Below the pieces are notes generated by a model that was not told the origin of the DNA, ran no database searches, and saw only the letters and a list, made by a program, of their open reading frames with translations. DNA of 64,000 bases from Mya arenaria (taxonomy: Eukaryota; Mollusca; Bivalvia; Myida; Myidae): NCBI RefSeq assembly GCF_026914265.1, contig NC_069130.1, forward strand, positions 5,865,682 through 5,929,681, written 5' to 3'. Position numbers and translations under genes: made by a program. Numbering within the stretch: the first letter of the stretch is position 1; each line of letters starts with the position of its first letter. Of this stretch, positions 47,171 through 59,507 are shown piece by piece.

Positions 47171-50100
47171 ATGAGTGACAACCATACAAATGTTAAACTG
47201 TTTTTAGAACCAAGAATTGAATTCTGGATTGTGTCAAACATATATTTAGATTATATAAAGCGTTACTTGCTTAACGAGGCGAACTTTAACATACATATGC
47301 GTCAGGAATTAAGCAAAAGATGGCACATGTGTATCATGGAAGGGACTGTTTTGTTGCTTCTACATAGTTTAGGCATGCTCATACCGTACAAGCTAATTAT
47401 CTTGTTAGTTAAGCTAGGCTCAGTTCTTAGAATCCTGTCCAAGTCGATTGTATACCATGAGCACGTCCCCATGATTGACTTAATCGATAAAAATGAGTCT
47501 GTTCAAAATAATTTGGACGCCTGGTTGAAGTCCCTTGGAAGTAATGTTGACAGAGAGGCCTTAACGGCTCTGGAGGTGGAACTTCTGCGCCTTAGATTTG
47601 GTACCTCATCTGACGACCAACGAGCAAAGTATTCGTTCTTTATAGAGCTTTTACCACAGCGCAAACCTCTTCGAGGGACAGATACAGTAATATCCATCAG
47701 GGAAGCAAAGATGGGTATGTTTATATTATATTCCATATCTTAGTGTAAAGCGTTAATACCAAAGTTTGGCTAAATGGCAAACAATGACAATGTTATGCAA
47801 ACCTATTCGCACTCAGTGGAACTAAATATATATTTTATAGCGTTTAAATGCGATACAAAGCTTAGACAAAATTCTTGAAAGAAGGTTTATTTCAAAAAAC
47901 ATTTTCATTTAAACACGTTCATGCAGAATGGCCGTCAAAAAGGTGGTGGCGTTGACAGTGTTGTAGTTATCATTACCATCAAACAGTTTCAATAAAACCT
48001 AATTTGTTACGTTTTATAATTTCCAGAATTATTTCCCAAAATATCCAACAGTCCAAACAAAAATGTTATGTTTTTTTGGTGTGATTGTATTTATTTCCAA
48101 ATATATGCATTCATTTCGATAGTAAGTGTATAAAATATTTTTCAGTATCATAATTTCCAGTTAAGTACACATTTTTCAGTTGTTTCTCTTTGCTTCTTGT
48201 TTGCTACTCGGTTTATTAGATTTAAGAGTTCTAATCAACTGTTAACAAACTTAAAGCTGCACTCTCACAGATTGAACGTTTTGACAACTTTTTTTTGTCT
48301 TGGAACAAGCCAATTTTTGCGAAAATCCATGGAAGGCAGTTATATAAGAACTAACACGCAGATTTTTATATACAAGTTAAAAAATGGATGTTTAGTAACG
48401 TTAGTAACGGTTTAAGCCACAAAACATTAATTTTCGAACGGAAATATGAAAATCTGCGATCTGATCTTTTGTCAGCAATATTATATCTGGTTTGCAGATA
48501 TTTACACAAAAATTTGCTCTTTCCAAGACAAAAAATAAAAAAAAGTTGTAAAAATGGTAAATCTGTGAGAGTGCAGCTTTAAAGGATATAGTATTAGTAA
48601 ACGGTATACAGTCGACACCATTTCCGGTCCGCCAAGTTGTCCGTCAGAGAGGAATACTTTTAACGTAGCTGTACCTTCTATTCATTCTTGAAATTTAAAC
48701 AAGGTACAGGATTTTCCCCATGGATCCTACAATAAAACCATTAACACGACCTCACTCTGATATCATCGAACAAGAACGCGCTACAAGCCCAAATAAAGTT
48801 TGTTCTTACTTACGGAAATTTATGGGGCTATCAGTTAATGAAAGCAAATGATCGTACTTAATCTTCGGAAATCTTCAAACATTTAACGACTCCTTGGTCG
48901 CAGGCCATACAACGCTTGTCCAATTAGAGTCTAAAATTAGTTGGCATAGAAATCCATAGATCTTGTAAATGTGCCCCGGCTGTTGACACTTGAATAAGAA
49001 AAAGACGATCATCGCTCTTTTCCTTGCTAACAATCAGAGACTCAGCTTACAATGTCAATCCGCTAATGCTTGCTGGCTTAGTGCAGAACAACTGTACACT
49101 TACCGTGCTATACGGTTCTGAATCACTCACTGAAACTGACACAACGAAGCTCGTACGTTACATTCGTATCGCGGCAAAGATGTTCAAAACCTTAACGCGA
49201 GAACAAGAACTGATATCGCTCTTAGTATGTTGGGATGGCATTCTATTGTACCACATATCGACTTATGAAAGCTCATGTTTTTCCATAAACTGTGCACTTA
49301 AGATGCATCACTACTGTTGAAAAAGGTGTTCGACTATAGGCTACATATATTCTGTACTCGTTGTTATAGCAGTCAACTTGGTTTTATCCCAGACATTTTC
49401 AAAATCCTTGACAAATATGGATTAGAACAGCACATACACGCCTACAAATGTACAGCGAAGCTTCATACATAAATGGCATGGAAACAGACAATCAGAACTC
49501 TCATCACGAGCTTCTACAAAGATACGGAAAGCCCGAGTCACAGGCGACCTGGAGTTTCATTATTTTAGCAGTTTCAATACTCGTGTCTTCCCGCCCTTAA
49601 TATGGCCAACTGCGAAATCTCGAGTCAATTTCTTGCGTGATCAACTGACGTTGACGTTCATCGTGTTTGTCCGTGCCAAAGGCTTTCCACCGAGAAACCT
49701 GTGGTAATGAACACAATCGGGACTCCACGTAATAGTGCATAGCCCGTGTACTACTGTACTAGCGCGATTCGTCATAAACATGCTACGCCGGATGATCATA
49801 TAGACACACGTACCCGCGCGATTCGTCATAAACATGCTACGCCGGATGATCATACAGACACACGTACCCGCGCAGTCAGTAGATATTTTCATAATGCGCT
49901 GTACAAACAGACTTAAAATTACACTCACAAAGGATATCTCTTCTGATTATAAGAAATTCGCCTAAGAAATTATCATTTTGTCGTTTTTCTATGTTACTTG
50001 CTTGTTCATGAGGAATATATTTAAAACGTATCCGACAGTTTGTATATTAATGTTACACTTATTTTTGGTTATCTTTGTATTTTGCATGTCTTAAATGCGT

Positions 50101-53100
50101 GTTCAGGCATTTGGACATTAAATTTATATATAAATTCATTATAATATACGTTAAAACGGATGCAGGAAATTGAAAGGTATTATTATTAAAGCAGATTTTT
50201 CTGAGCATCTTTAGCTATTTTCAATTTTAGTTTGCCAAGTTTCTGAACCAGGTGCGAAGAGATTTTTTTAATATCGGTTTTTTAAATAAAATGAAATAAT
50301 AGTAAAAAGACATCAGTGAATTGTTCATCATGTTTATCATAATTGCCACAAATTCAGAAAATATACGTTAAAATATAATAAATATATAAGTTTTAAAGTA
50401 TATGCATTATCTTTCAATATAATTACATTAACATCGTAATCATGGTTTAACAACTTTGTGCCTAATACTATGTAATATGTATTGCTGAATAAACTGTATA
50501 TATGACCGTTTGTTTGTTTAATATGTTTAAATCACTTTCGGGTTGAAATAAAGAGTATACTACCTCTATATTTCTTTTGCATTACATACATACATACACG
50601 TATTCAAAATGATGAAACATTAATGTGTTTGAATGTGAACGGGTTATTTGTTTAGTACATCGCAAAGACTGTTGTATAGACAGAAACTTGTGTTGTATTA
50701 AAATGTATATTTCTTCTCTGGTGACTCAGAAGTTACTCTCTGGTGACTCAGAAGTTACAATTATTGTCGTTTACTTAGATTAAAAAAAGATAATTGTTCA
50801 AATCATTTGACATTATATCTGTAATATAATCCTCAAGCGGGTTTTAAACATTCTTTATCGTCCTCACTGGAGGGCGCACTTTCTACCTAAATTTGTTTTT
50901 TGCTTGAACCGAACACATCGCCTTACTTGTATGCATTCAGATATTAATTTTCTGAATACGCGAAATTAAATGTACGACCAAGGTAACATTGATAGTTAAA
51001 TTATCGCTGAAACGTACGGTTGACATTGAACTTGCGTATACATTCTTTATAGAGTTATATATTTTTCAGTATATTTTGTTCAGTAGAAGTTTATACTACA
51101 TTATATCCCTATCGATGTAATCGAAACAACCGCGAAGGTCAATAGGTGCTGTAAACACCTGTTGTTTTTTTTTGTTCTTTATGATGCTATTCAATGTGAA
51201 TATAAGCTCTTCACAAAACCGAACAAGACGAACTTATACACGATAATAAGCCTATCCCGCGTTAGTTCATTGGAATACGAGGGTCCGAAGCAGGGTCTTT
51301 TAGGATAGGGCATTTAAATGAAATATGCTAGTGTCTAAGATAAGTTGAAATAGATCTTGCAGAGTCCCAATGATCCCCGGATTCTTCAACACATCATATT
51401 GTATTTCATCATAACATACAGGGTATCCATTATTTGCTTTCTGTAAAACAGCTGTAATTTCGTCTATTGTTATGTTTTAGTTTAGTTCGGGGTTCGATGT
51501 TTACAAGAGATCTTCCATGTTATTATTATTTTCAAGCAACACTTATGCAGTTTTGGTCTATCGAGTGCGGTATCATCAAATCCAGATGTTTCTTCGCAAT
51601 TGTACAAGTTATAAAAGTCCTCTTTCCACTTGTTTTCACCAAACACCTTAAAAACCTTGCTTAAAATTATTTCAATCGGAATATTCCTTGCATTTTGTGG
51701 ATTTATTTTTTGTATTTTCCACCAAAATTCATTTTCGTACGCAAATGCGCGTCGATACGCACGTTCACTTTCTTTTAAATTTCGAATTCCTCTATTAAAG
51801 CCGAGTTGTCCGGGACTCGCGATGCGTCACCGATAAATCCATACAATTGGTGTAAACCATCCATGAATATAACGTTCCCATAATGTTCTGACAAGGCTTC
51901 AAACATGTTTTGTAAACATTTTAAGCATGAAGTAAGAAAAAAACAATGCAATCGAAAATGTTTTTCCATTTGAAATAACTGATTTCGTACTTAAACAATA
52001 TTTTAGGGTTGTCGGGAGCCGGATACTCTTCCGTAACCGCTCGTGGGATTAAGATTCGTACAATTTGTTTCATCCAGTCATTTGCGATAATGTTAAAGTA
52101 AGATGCCGGACATGACCAAATATAATTTTGGCATTATTCGCAAGGGTATTAAATACAGAATACATGTGTGTAAAAATAAATGTGTAAAATATTAAAAAAA
52201 TATTGCAGTCTTTGGTTCAATTGAAATCGAACATGAACTGACGCATCTTGATATATTCCAAGGTCATAAAGGTTTCATGGTATATCTTTACATTATCATT
52301 CTCTGCTCAATGAAACCCTTTCAAACGATTCCATAAGAATATGGGGTCACCAGGTAGTCAAAATGCATAATATTGTTTATCGTCTACCATAATAAAACTC
52401 ACTAGGGACACATTACAAAAGTTGGTATAGAAGTCCACTTTCGAAAAATTCAAGATCATTTCAGATATTATTTCAATGTACATCCATTTCTACATATACG
52501 TTATGAATAATAGAGTTGAACGAATTTGACAAATGAAAACATGAATGAATATTTAGTTTGGCAATATTTTTTTGTGACCGAATACCTTTTACTATTCAAT
52601 CAGCAATATATTTAAACCTAATTAATCTCAATTTTTGTTATTTTAATATTTCAGACCAGGTTGAGCAACAACCGCCACATGAAAGTCGTGCACCTGCAGA
52701 AAGCACCAGAGAGCATCTTTTAGACCTGTGGCTGACAATCATCGACATCCGAATGCGTACGATTTTTAAAAACAATCTTATATACATTTTGTTCTCCTTG
52801 TAAACAATACTGGTTTACTTGGTACATAATCATCACCAATACTATCCATTTTATTTTCGTGAGCCTGCTTGTCGTTAGTTCGACTTGTTTGCAACTATAA
52901 GTTCGGTCAAGTTTATACTAGGATGCCCGTCCGTCCCTCCGATGATAAGCTTGTCCGGGCTGTTACTTTGCCACGTCTTAGGGGATGTTAAATTTACTAG
53001 GCACAAAGGTGTATCCCGAGAAGCACATTTAACTTTGACTACCTTTTTTAGCATGAAAAGCAAAGAAACACATACGCTATAAATCAAATGATTTGATATG

Positions 53101-56100
53101 TTATGTATAGAAGCCAAGTTAACTTCATTATCTCAGGTTCAAAAATTTCCAAAGATAATAAATGCAAAATGGATTGTTAGTTTTTTATGTAAAAACTTAT
53201 TTTGGTTTGTTTTATATGGATTCTTGATGATATCTTTAAATTAGAAAGACATTGTAAGTTCAGTATCAGCTTGACTACACACTGTAGTACACAATAAAAC
53301 CCATTGCCTCGGAAACAAACAAACTCCTTACCTTACAGTCTGAACATCTTCCTCAAATGTTTGAAATAAATTAAAGGGACAGTATTTCTTTTTAGCGCAT
53401 TGTAAAGAGCAGAATGCGTTTTGCGATGTTAAAATAGATAATCAAATACAGTTCCTGGATTGCTTTTGCTTCTCGGTAACTCAAAACGTGACGTCACAAA
53501 CCACGTGGTATTGTCGCAATGTTGGGTAGGGATAATATGACATTTATATTTTCTTCTACAGATTTTTGACACCAAAATGATAACATGATATATATCTTTA
53601 ACAAAAACCTTTGAGTATTGTATTAATCCATCTAACATAGTTAGTGAATTGTTTCCGTGCTGTGAAATCAATGTTTCAAGTTGAGATCTATTACCAAAGC
53701 TTTTCAAACGGCCGCAATTCGTCTAAACATGACCTCAAAGGTACATGGCTAGTTAAAATATACATATGGCTAAGTCGAGATTCAGAAACGACAAGCAAGT
53801 TGACATAGTTTTATAGAAATGGTCCCTATATGACTCTAAACAGGTCGCGATGTAAAAGTTGTATTCTATTGTTATTGACTTTGTTGAAAAAAGGATAAAA
53901 ACAACGTTTGACACACGACACTTGTTATTGAAATATTGTTGAAAAATGAAAATTGACGCTAATTCCTTGTAAAAGAAAATAGTTAGTTGAGATATCCCGG
54001 CAAAACAACAATTAAAGCTGTGTTCATCAATGAATTATTATCCAACAGGATATGGATGGTTTCATTTTTAAGATTTCTAATACTACATAGTTAAGTCCAC
54101 TTTCCTTATTTTGGACAGATAAAGACAATGGAATCGCAAGGATAAACTTGCATTGTGAAAAGGTGTGCAGAGATCTTTCCAGCAATGTTTCAGACCTCTT
54201 CGAAAGTGGATCACTTGTCAGTAAGTGTTCAGTAGTTTTCATTATGATTTTTAAGATATAAATAAAATACTGAATTAAAGAAATTTTTACAGTAAATGTT
54301 CAAAAATACTCTCAAGGTATGCTTAAAATGGGGACAATATTTTGGAATATTTTAGAAACGAAAATCTGTACGTTATTATCATATAACTTTGTGGCATTCT
54401 TAAAGATGTAAGACATTTGATTCATTCGTTTTAAGACAACAGCCTTCCAAAAAATTGTTCTGTTCATAAATATATTAACTGAATTTTATGTTGCCGTATA
54501 AAGAGAGATAGGTTTTAGCCAGATTTTAGAACTTATTTATAGTGTACATTTATTACAACTTTTCACGTATTAAAATCTTATATATCAATGATACTTTTTA
54601 CCGACACAATCATGTTTTTTAACTTCCGCCTATTGAAAGCATCTATGTAGGTGTAACCAGTATTCATTTAAGAATATAATACATAAATAATGAGTATCGA
54701 AACTGATAGATAATATATTTATATGTTAATAGAGAATTCAAATTTAAAATTTATGAGCAATGCTTACAATAAAATAAATTCTACGCGATTTAGAAATAAC
54801 CGAAACGCTGTTTTAGTATCTCTTTTGAATCTCGATTGAACTGTCAAAAGGAAATATTTATTTGGGACTGTTTACTGGCCGCTTTACTGAGCTACGGATA
54901 ATTCGAACACTGTTGGAGATGCGTTGACACTTGAATTACGAATATTCTAATTACTGGCGATTTAAATATACATGTATTAAAACCCAGTTTGCTGTTACAA
55001 TTTCTTATAACTATTTTTTAGTTTGGCCTCTAACAAATAATTTCAGACCCTTCTCACTTCACAGAAACATCATCTACTATTATAAACCTATTAATTTACC
55101 ATTTATCTGTATTGGGATCTGGTTTTCAAACACTAACGCCACGGCGAGAGCGACCAAGGCTTTCTATGTTTTACAAGAAACATTTTCTTTCATAGGCAAC
55201 ATTTATCACCAGCACACACCTATCCTTTTTAAAATATACAACTACATCAGTCTATTAAAACCCAAATCGTCTTTTTTTAATATACATGTACACGTAACGA
55301 CGAAAATATAACCAATCATATTCATAACTCCATACTCTGTACAACGAGATTTTCATAATTTATACGAGGCCCACCCAATGCTACATTGATTTTGAGTAAA
55401 GACAAGTTCACACTAAGATATGTTTTATTTTTATTATTCATACTTATATACATATTTTTATCTTTCTTCTCTTCTCCCCTTGTCCATCAATCAACACCGG
55501 GTCAATTACTCTTTCTAATGCAATGCATCATTACAATACATATCTATATCATTACATTTATACAATACTTACAATGCTTGAAATGTTACGTAAACTTCAC
55601 GTGTTTGTAATATACTGGAAACACTTCTTATTTCAACCTATTAGCTATCTCCTCAATACTAACGAGGATCTACTAATATATGTTGTTTCAATGTATTTTC
55701 ATTTGTTTAAACTGAAAATACCACCAGAAACCTTGATTCTAAAGTGTTAAACATAATAAATTCAAAATTATTTTAGACCCCCGAATACAGCCTTTGACAT
55801 TCCATGATATCAACAAGTGGCTGACAGACGGTCACTGCAAAATGAATAGGATAGCTGATTACTATATTGGAATGGTCACGAAAGGTACGTTTCACTTCCG
55901 ATTAATTGTTGATCGCGACATGCAATTTAACGCCATTTATAACGGTTATGTCTTTACATCATTTTAGCTGTCAGTTTGCTTTTCAATTTAATGTATAACT
56001 GATCAGCCTAATTTTACCAGCTATGTGGAAACTACAGAACGGGATATGCACTGGGTACTAATTCAGTTGGCATTTTAACTGAAGCCTGTACGTTTTTCAT

Positions 56101-58643
56101 TTTTTAGCTCATGTATTTTAATTACTGTATAACAGAGATATTACTTTTATTTTTGCCGTTCTTATGTCTACTTATACGATACGTCAGACAATAAACCCAA
56201 CGCACGTTTTCACTTATTAGTTAATTTGATTAATTTAACCGACTAATGGAATATTCAAAGAAATACTTATTACAAAGCCCTCTAAAAACACAAAAAAAGA
56301 ATCACTAGTCATTGCGATAGGCCATAAGAAAGGTTCCCTGGTTGGGATCGAGCCCACAACTTCTTGAGAGAGTCAGAGACCTATACCACTAGACAACTCT
56401 CATCTCTACATACTGTTTTAAGAACAACAATTTCAAACTATAAAACCAAAATGATTTTAAGTAAAAGATTGTCTCTTTTGATATTAACCAGGTATTTTTA
56501 AGACTACTGAGAAACAATAAATAATATGCATTTTAGATACATGTGTTTTTTACAATATGCAATACAAGTGATTTAACGGTAATATACTATGAATGTATAA
56601 AGGTATGTCAAATATCTATTTCAATTGTGTAGCCTTATCATAATATGACATATGTCTACTCGCTTCCGTTGTATTGCATTAAAAATGACTCCCGTTTGAT
56701 GAACAAACATTGTCTGGACATTTTATGCACTATATTGGCTAAACAATGGAAGCTGTGGGACAGGCCCAGAGTCTAGAATGTAACCAATAACCTGTTTAAA
56801 AACTCAAGGATCACGGCAAATTGCCTGAAATCTTGTATGTTTGATAAGATGTCTCACCAGCTCTGTTTTCAAAGAACACCAACAAAGAACAGTCATTTTT
56901 TACACACTTTTACAATGTTGCCATAGTTACAGCACATACGCAGTACTTTCGTCAGATTATTTTTACATGAAATTGTGGTATTTTCTTTGCTATTTTGATT
57001 ATTACTTTTGGTGCACATATAGTGTAATCTGACTGCAGATGCATAATATATTTCTTCACGCTTTTGCCTTTTATCAGATTTATATTGTGAGTATACATGA
57101 ATAAAGTGTATACATTGTAGTGTATAGAATGTGTTATTGATATAACGACGTTTAAGAAGTTATATTGAGCTGATTGACGTCATAATACACTTTAATGTTA
57201 GAAAACAAAACTTTTACAGTGAAAAATGAAAATATTGAATTACAAATTTAAACTCATTTGTCATTTAATACCATAGTCCGAACCATAATTTCATCTAGAA
57301 TTGATTGGGTAAAGAATACAAATACTTTTCAGAGGCGGATGACACCATAGCCGTTCTCCGGGACGTAGAGCGACTATTGAATGAAAATCCATCGAGTCAC
57401 ATTATGAGAGGTAAGTCAACATACTCGAACGCGTCTTGTGCGCTCTCTGTATTTCAATTTGATTTAAATTTGTTAATTGGTATATTTATGCGGGTTTATA
57501 GGTAACGTATGGTTCGATTGTAATATTTTGAAATCAACAAACCTCAAAGTTAATTGGCAAATTGGCAAAAGCGGGATATAAATGCCTAGGATCATTAAAA
57601 ACATACTAGTAGTCATGGCGACACAGGTAATAAAAACATGAACAAAAAACAAAAGTCCGAGTTGGTTTTAGCTTTTAGCAATACCAGCATAGCTTGTGTC
57701 ATTTAAGTGTTCATTGCATCAATAATTATTTTAAAGACCGATTTATGTCAATTTATTAGCGCTTTTCGAAGAATAAGGAGGCTTTACTACTTGCCCCAGC
57801 GTTGGCGTCAGCGTCGGCGTTGGCTTCTTGTTAAAGTTTTAGGGCAGGTTGGCATTTTCACTTGTAACTCCAATACACTTCATTCAATTCACTAAATACT
57901 TCAGACAGTTGTTCAGGACCATCACGCAATGAGGTTACATAACTCCATATTATCATTAACACAAATTATGCCCCCTGATTGACTGATTTGTTAAAGATTA
58001 AGTATTAAAAAGTTCAGGCGGGCGGGCGGTCTATCGTCATGAAACTGAAAATAATTTGTTAAGGTTGAGATATCTTGACCATTCGTTGTATACAGGAAGA
58101 CATAATGGAGACCTTTCCTTAACTTGCGTTTGGGTACTCTAGAGTTAAGATCAAGATCACTTATACTAAAATTGGAAAAACACGATTTGAATTGACTAAC
58201 TTTTGTTAAGGCTTAAATATCTTGACCTTATAACATGGTATTTAGGAAAAGTCCATGGATAGTTTTCATTGGATTATTTCTAAAATTGGAAAAAAATGGA
58301 TTGATGAATCTCACGGCAAATGCTGAAGTTCTCCTGGTTTTGTCGCATTGCAGCATGTCTTGCTTTTTACTTTTTTGATTTGACTTTTTTATTCCTTTTT
58401 ACAGGCATAAATTACATCATTATTGTTTTCATTTTTAAGACCAAGCGGCCCATAGTCGAGTGCGCTGTCCCACGACCGCTCTTGCATATTTTCGTAATTG
58501 CTTGTATTTTATAGTTATTATCTTTTCTTATTTTAGTTGGAACAGTTAACTGTTTTGATAGAAAAGTGCAACACATGCATCGGGACATGGAAAAAGCCAT
58601 GGACAGAGTGAGACGCGAGGCAGCTGCATCGCGAATTCTATGA
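47171..58643 (+). CDS. Unrecognised five-exon gene, 312 residues
   Basis: Exons are 47171-47714, 52655-52756, 55777-55884, 57333-57410 and 58537-58643. All borders are GT/AG and every intron is phase 1, so exons 2-4 (102, 108, 78 bases) are frame-neutral. Exon 1 encodes 181 codons starting MSDNHTNVKLFLEPRIEFWI. It is mainly helical, with a hydrophobic stretch at about residues 61-90 (GTVLLLLHSLGMLIPYKLII) and a Leu-rich acidic part (DREALTALEVELLRLRFG). Later exons give STREHLLDLWLTIIDIRM, FHDINKWLTDGHCKMNRIAD, DTIAVLRDVERLLNENPSSH and a basic helix FDRKVQHMHRDMEKAMDRVR. The ATG at 47171 (AAACCATGA) was chosen over no alternative ATG upstream in frame. Further exons may be missed. No family recognised; possibly lineage-specific. 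Confidence 0.6.
48251..48582. mobile_element. TTAA MITE, 332 bp, best-preserved family copy (intron 1 of the unknown gene)
   Basis: TTAAAGCTGCACTCTCACAG at the left and CTGTGAGAGTGCAGCTTTAA at the right. The inverted repeats continue inward through ACAACTTTTTTT and TGTCTTGGAA for about 60 bases. Borders are TTAA, fitting piggyBac-type targeting. Non-coding. Confidence 0.85.
48717..49690 (+). mobile_element. Degenerate LINE fragment (RT end and C-terminal region)
   Basis: In shifting plus-strand frames one reads FNDSLVAGHTTLVQLESKIS, then ALSMLGWHSIVPHIDL. Near 49320-49520 come FDYRLHIFCTRCYSSQLGF and IPDIFKILDKYGLEQHIHAY, then AWKQTIRTLITSFYKD. This series matches the post-RT region of a mollusc LINE lineage different from the Cys/His-knuckle copies elsewhere. 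Many stops. It lies in intron 1 of the unknown gene in the same orientation. Confidence 0.55.
49762..49868. repeat. 54-bp tandem duplication
   Basis: The block starting GCGCGATTCGTCATAAACAT is repeated after 54 bases with almost no change. It lies at the 3' edge of the LINE fragment. Confidence 0.85.
50716..50759. repeat. 22-bp tandem duplication
   Basis: CTCTGGTGACTCAGAAGTTA occurs twice in direct succession. Otherwise 49870-51190 is AT-rich intron sequence with no recognised feature. Confidence 0.85.
51190..51975 (-). mobile_element. Antisense LINE fragment spanning the start of the RT domain
   Basis: On the minus strand one reads SERAYRRAFAYENEFWWKIQ and IPIEIILSKVFKVFGENKW. Then come ITAVLQKANNGYPVCYDEIQ, YDVLKNPGIIGTLQDLFQLI and DPASDPRIPMN with RGIGLLSCIS. 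These are the RT motifs around fingers 0-2 (K-A-x-N-G-x-x-x-x-D-x-I, then I-P-M-N-x-R-G-I-x-L-L). Frames shift and stops occur. It lies in intron 1 of the unknown gene, opposite strand. Confidence 0.7.
51976..52654. other. Intron 1 remainder of the unknown gene
   Basis: AT-rich; nothing recognised apart from the exon 2 acceptor at its end. Confidence 0.4.
55100..55290 (+). mobile_element. Short degenerate LINE fragment (post-RT region)
   Basis: The frame contains GIWFSNTNATARATKAFYVL and ETFSFIGNIYHQHTPILFKI. This resembles the YLGIWFS...RATKALY segment that follows the RT core in the other LINEs here. The surrounding sequence is too decayed to extend it. Intron 2 of the unknown gene. Confidence 0.45.
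56332..56402 (-). repeat. tRNA-derived SINE head
   Basis: The minus strand has an A-box-like TTGTCTAGTGGTATAGG and a B-box-like GTGGGCTCGATCCCAACC about 35 bases apart, the tRNA layout. Stems pair poorly, so this is a SINE relic rather than a tRNA gene. Intron 3 of the unknown gene. Confidence 0.5.
57780..58060. repeat. Probable dispersed repeat in intron 4 of the unknown gene
   Basis: GCGTTGGCGTCAGCGTCGGC is followed by TTGTTAAAGTTTTAGGGCAG. The GGCGT-type simple repeat is out of keeping with the AT-rich setting and looks like the end of a dispersed element. No boundaries seen. Confidence 0.35.
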
Positions 58644-59507
58644 ATCTGGAAGAAGCTAGCTTTGCAAGGGACTGGTAATTTCAACATTGTTTCAATATTT
58701 CAATGTTCTGTTTCTTTTCAAGGTTTGCACAATAATGACATCTGGTAATGTTGAGCACACTTTAAATGTTTGCTTAAGGATTATGTTCTACCAGTTGTTT
58801 CTCTTTCGCTTAAATGTAACTTACCTAAGGGAGTTGGAATCATATTTAAATATAATAAGAAAAACGCACAAAACTGTCTTTACTTATGTATTGAACAATG
58901 CTAATTTCGATCTAGATAAGATTGGTACATAATACAAGAGCGTTAAAAATTTGGTACTGATTGATCAGCCGTGCATGCAGAGGAAGGATCACAAATAATG
59001 TTGAGAATTCTGTACTGAAAAGCATACAACTTTTCAGTTTTTTTCTTGGATTGGAATACACTTCCGAGCTAACAAAATACACTGTTATTGAAAAAAACAA
59101 CAAAGCATGAAAACTGTAGAAACAAAAGGGAAAGAAAAAGGGAACCAGGTGGTAAAAAACGAAACTCTGTGGTTGTCTAATGTTTTGAGGTCCTATATCG
59201 ACTATTTAATCAACATGTTACTGCACTTAATTACCAATACCGACACCCTACAGTAAGAACTAATGGTTCATGTCCACGTTTCTACATTTTATACACACTA
59301 TTAACATTCGCTTAGTCTTTTGTATACAGATACTTGACGTTCGCACTGTTTAACCCGCAAAGGTTAAAACGTCATTGTTTTCTAGTATTGAGCTCTGATA
59401 AGCGCGATTTACGGCGTTACACTTGTTGACTATTCTTAAATGCAAACGTATAATGTCGATAACATAACTCGTTAATAATTACTCAGCTGCAGAAGCAACT
59501 TATGGAT
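58644..59507. other. 3' flank of the unknown gene
   Basis: AT-rich, without a clear AATAAA in the first 500 bases after the stop codon. Nothing else recognised. Confidence 0.35.

Noticed and set aside
54931-55090. N-terminal part of a 126-codon ORF as a host exon
   Set aside because: Only the later half resembles a LINE. The earlier half has no start codon and no recognisable content.
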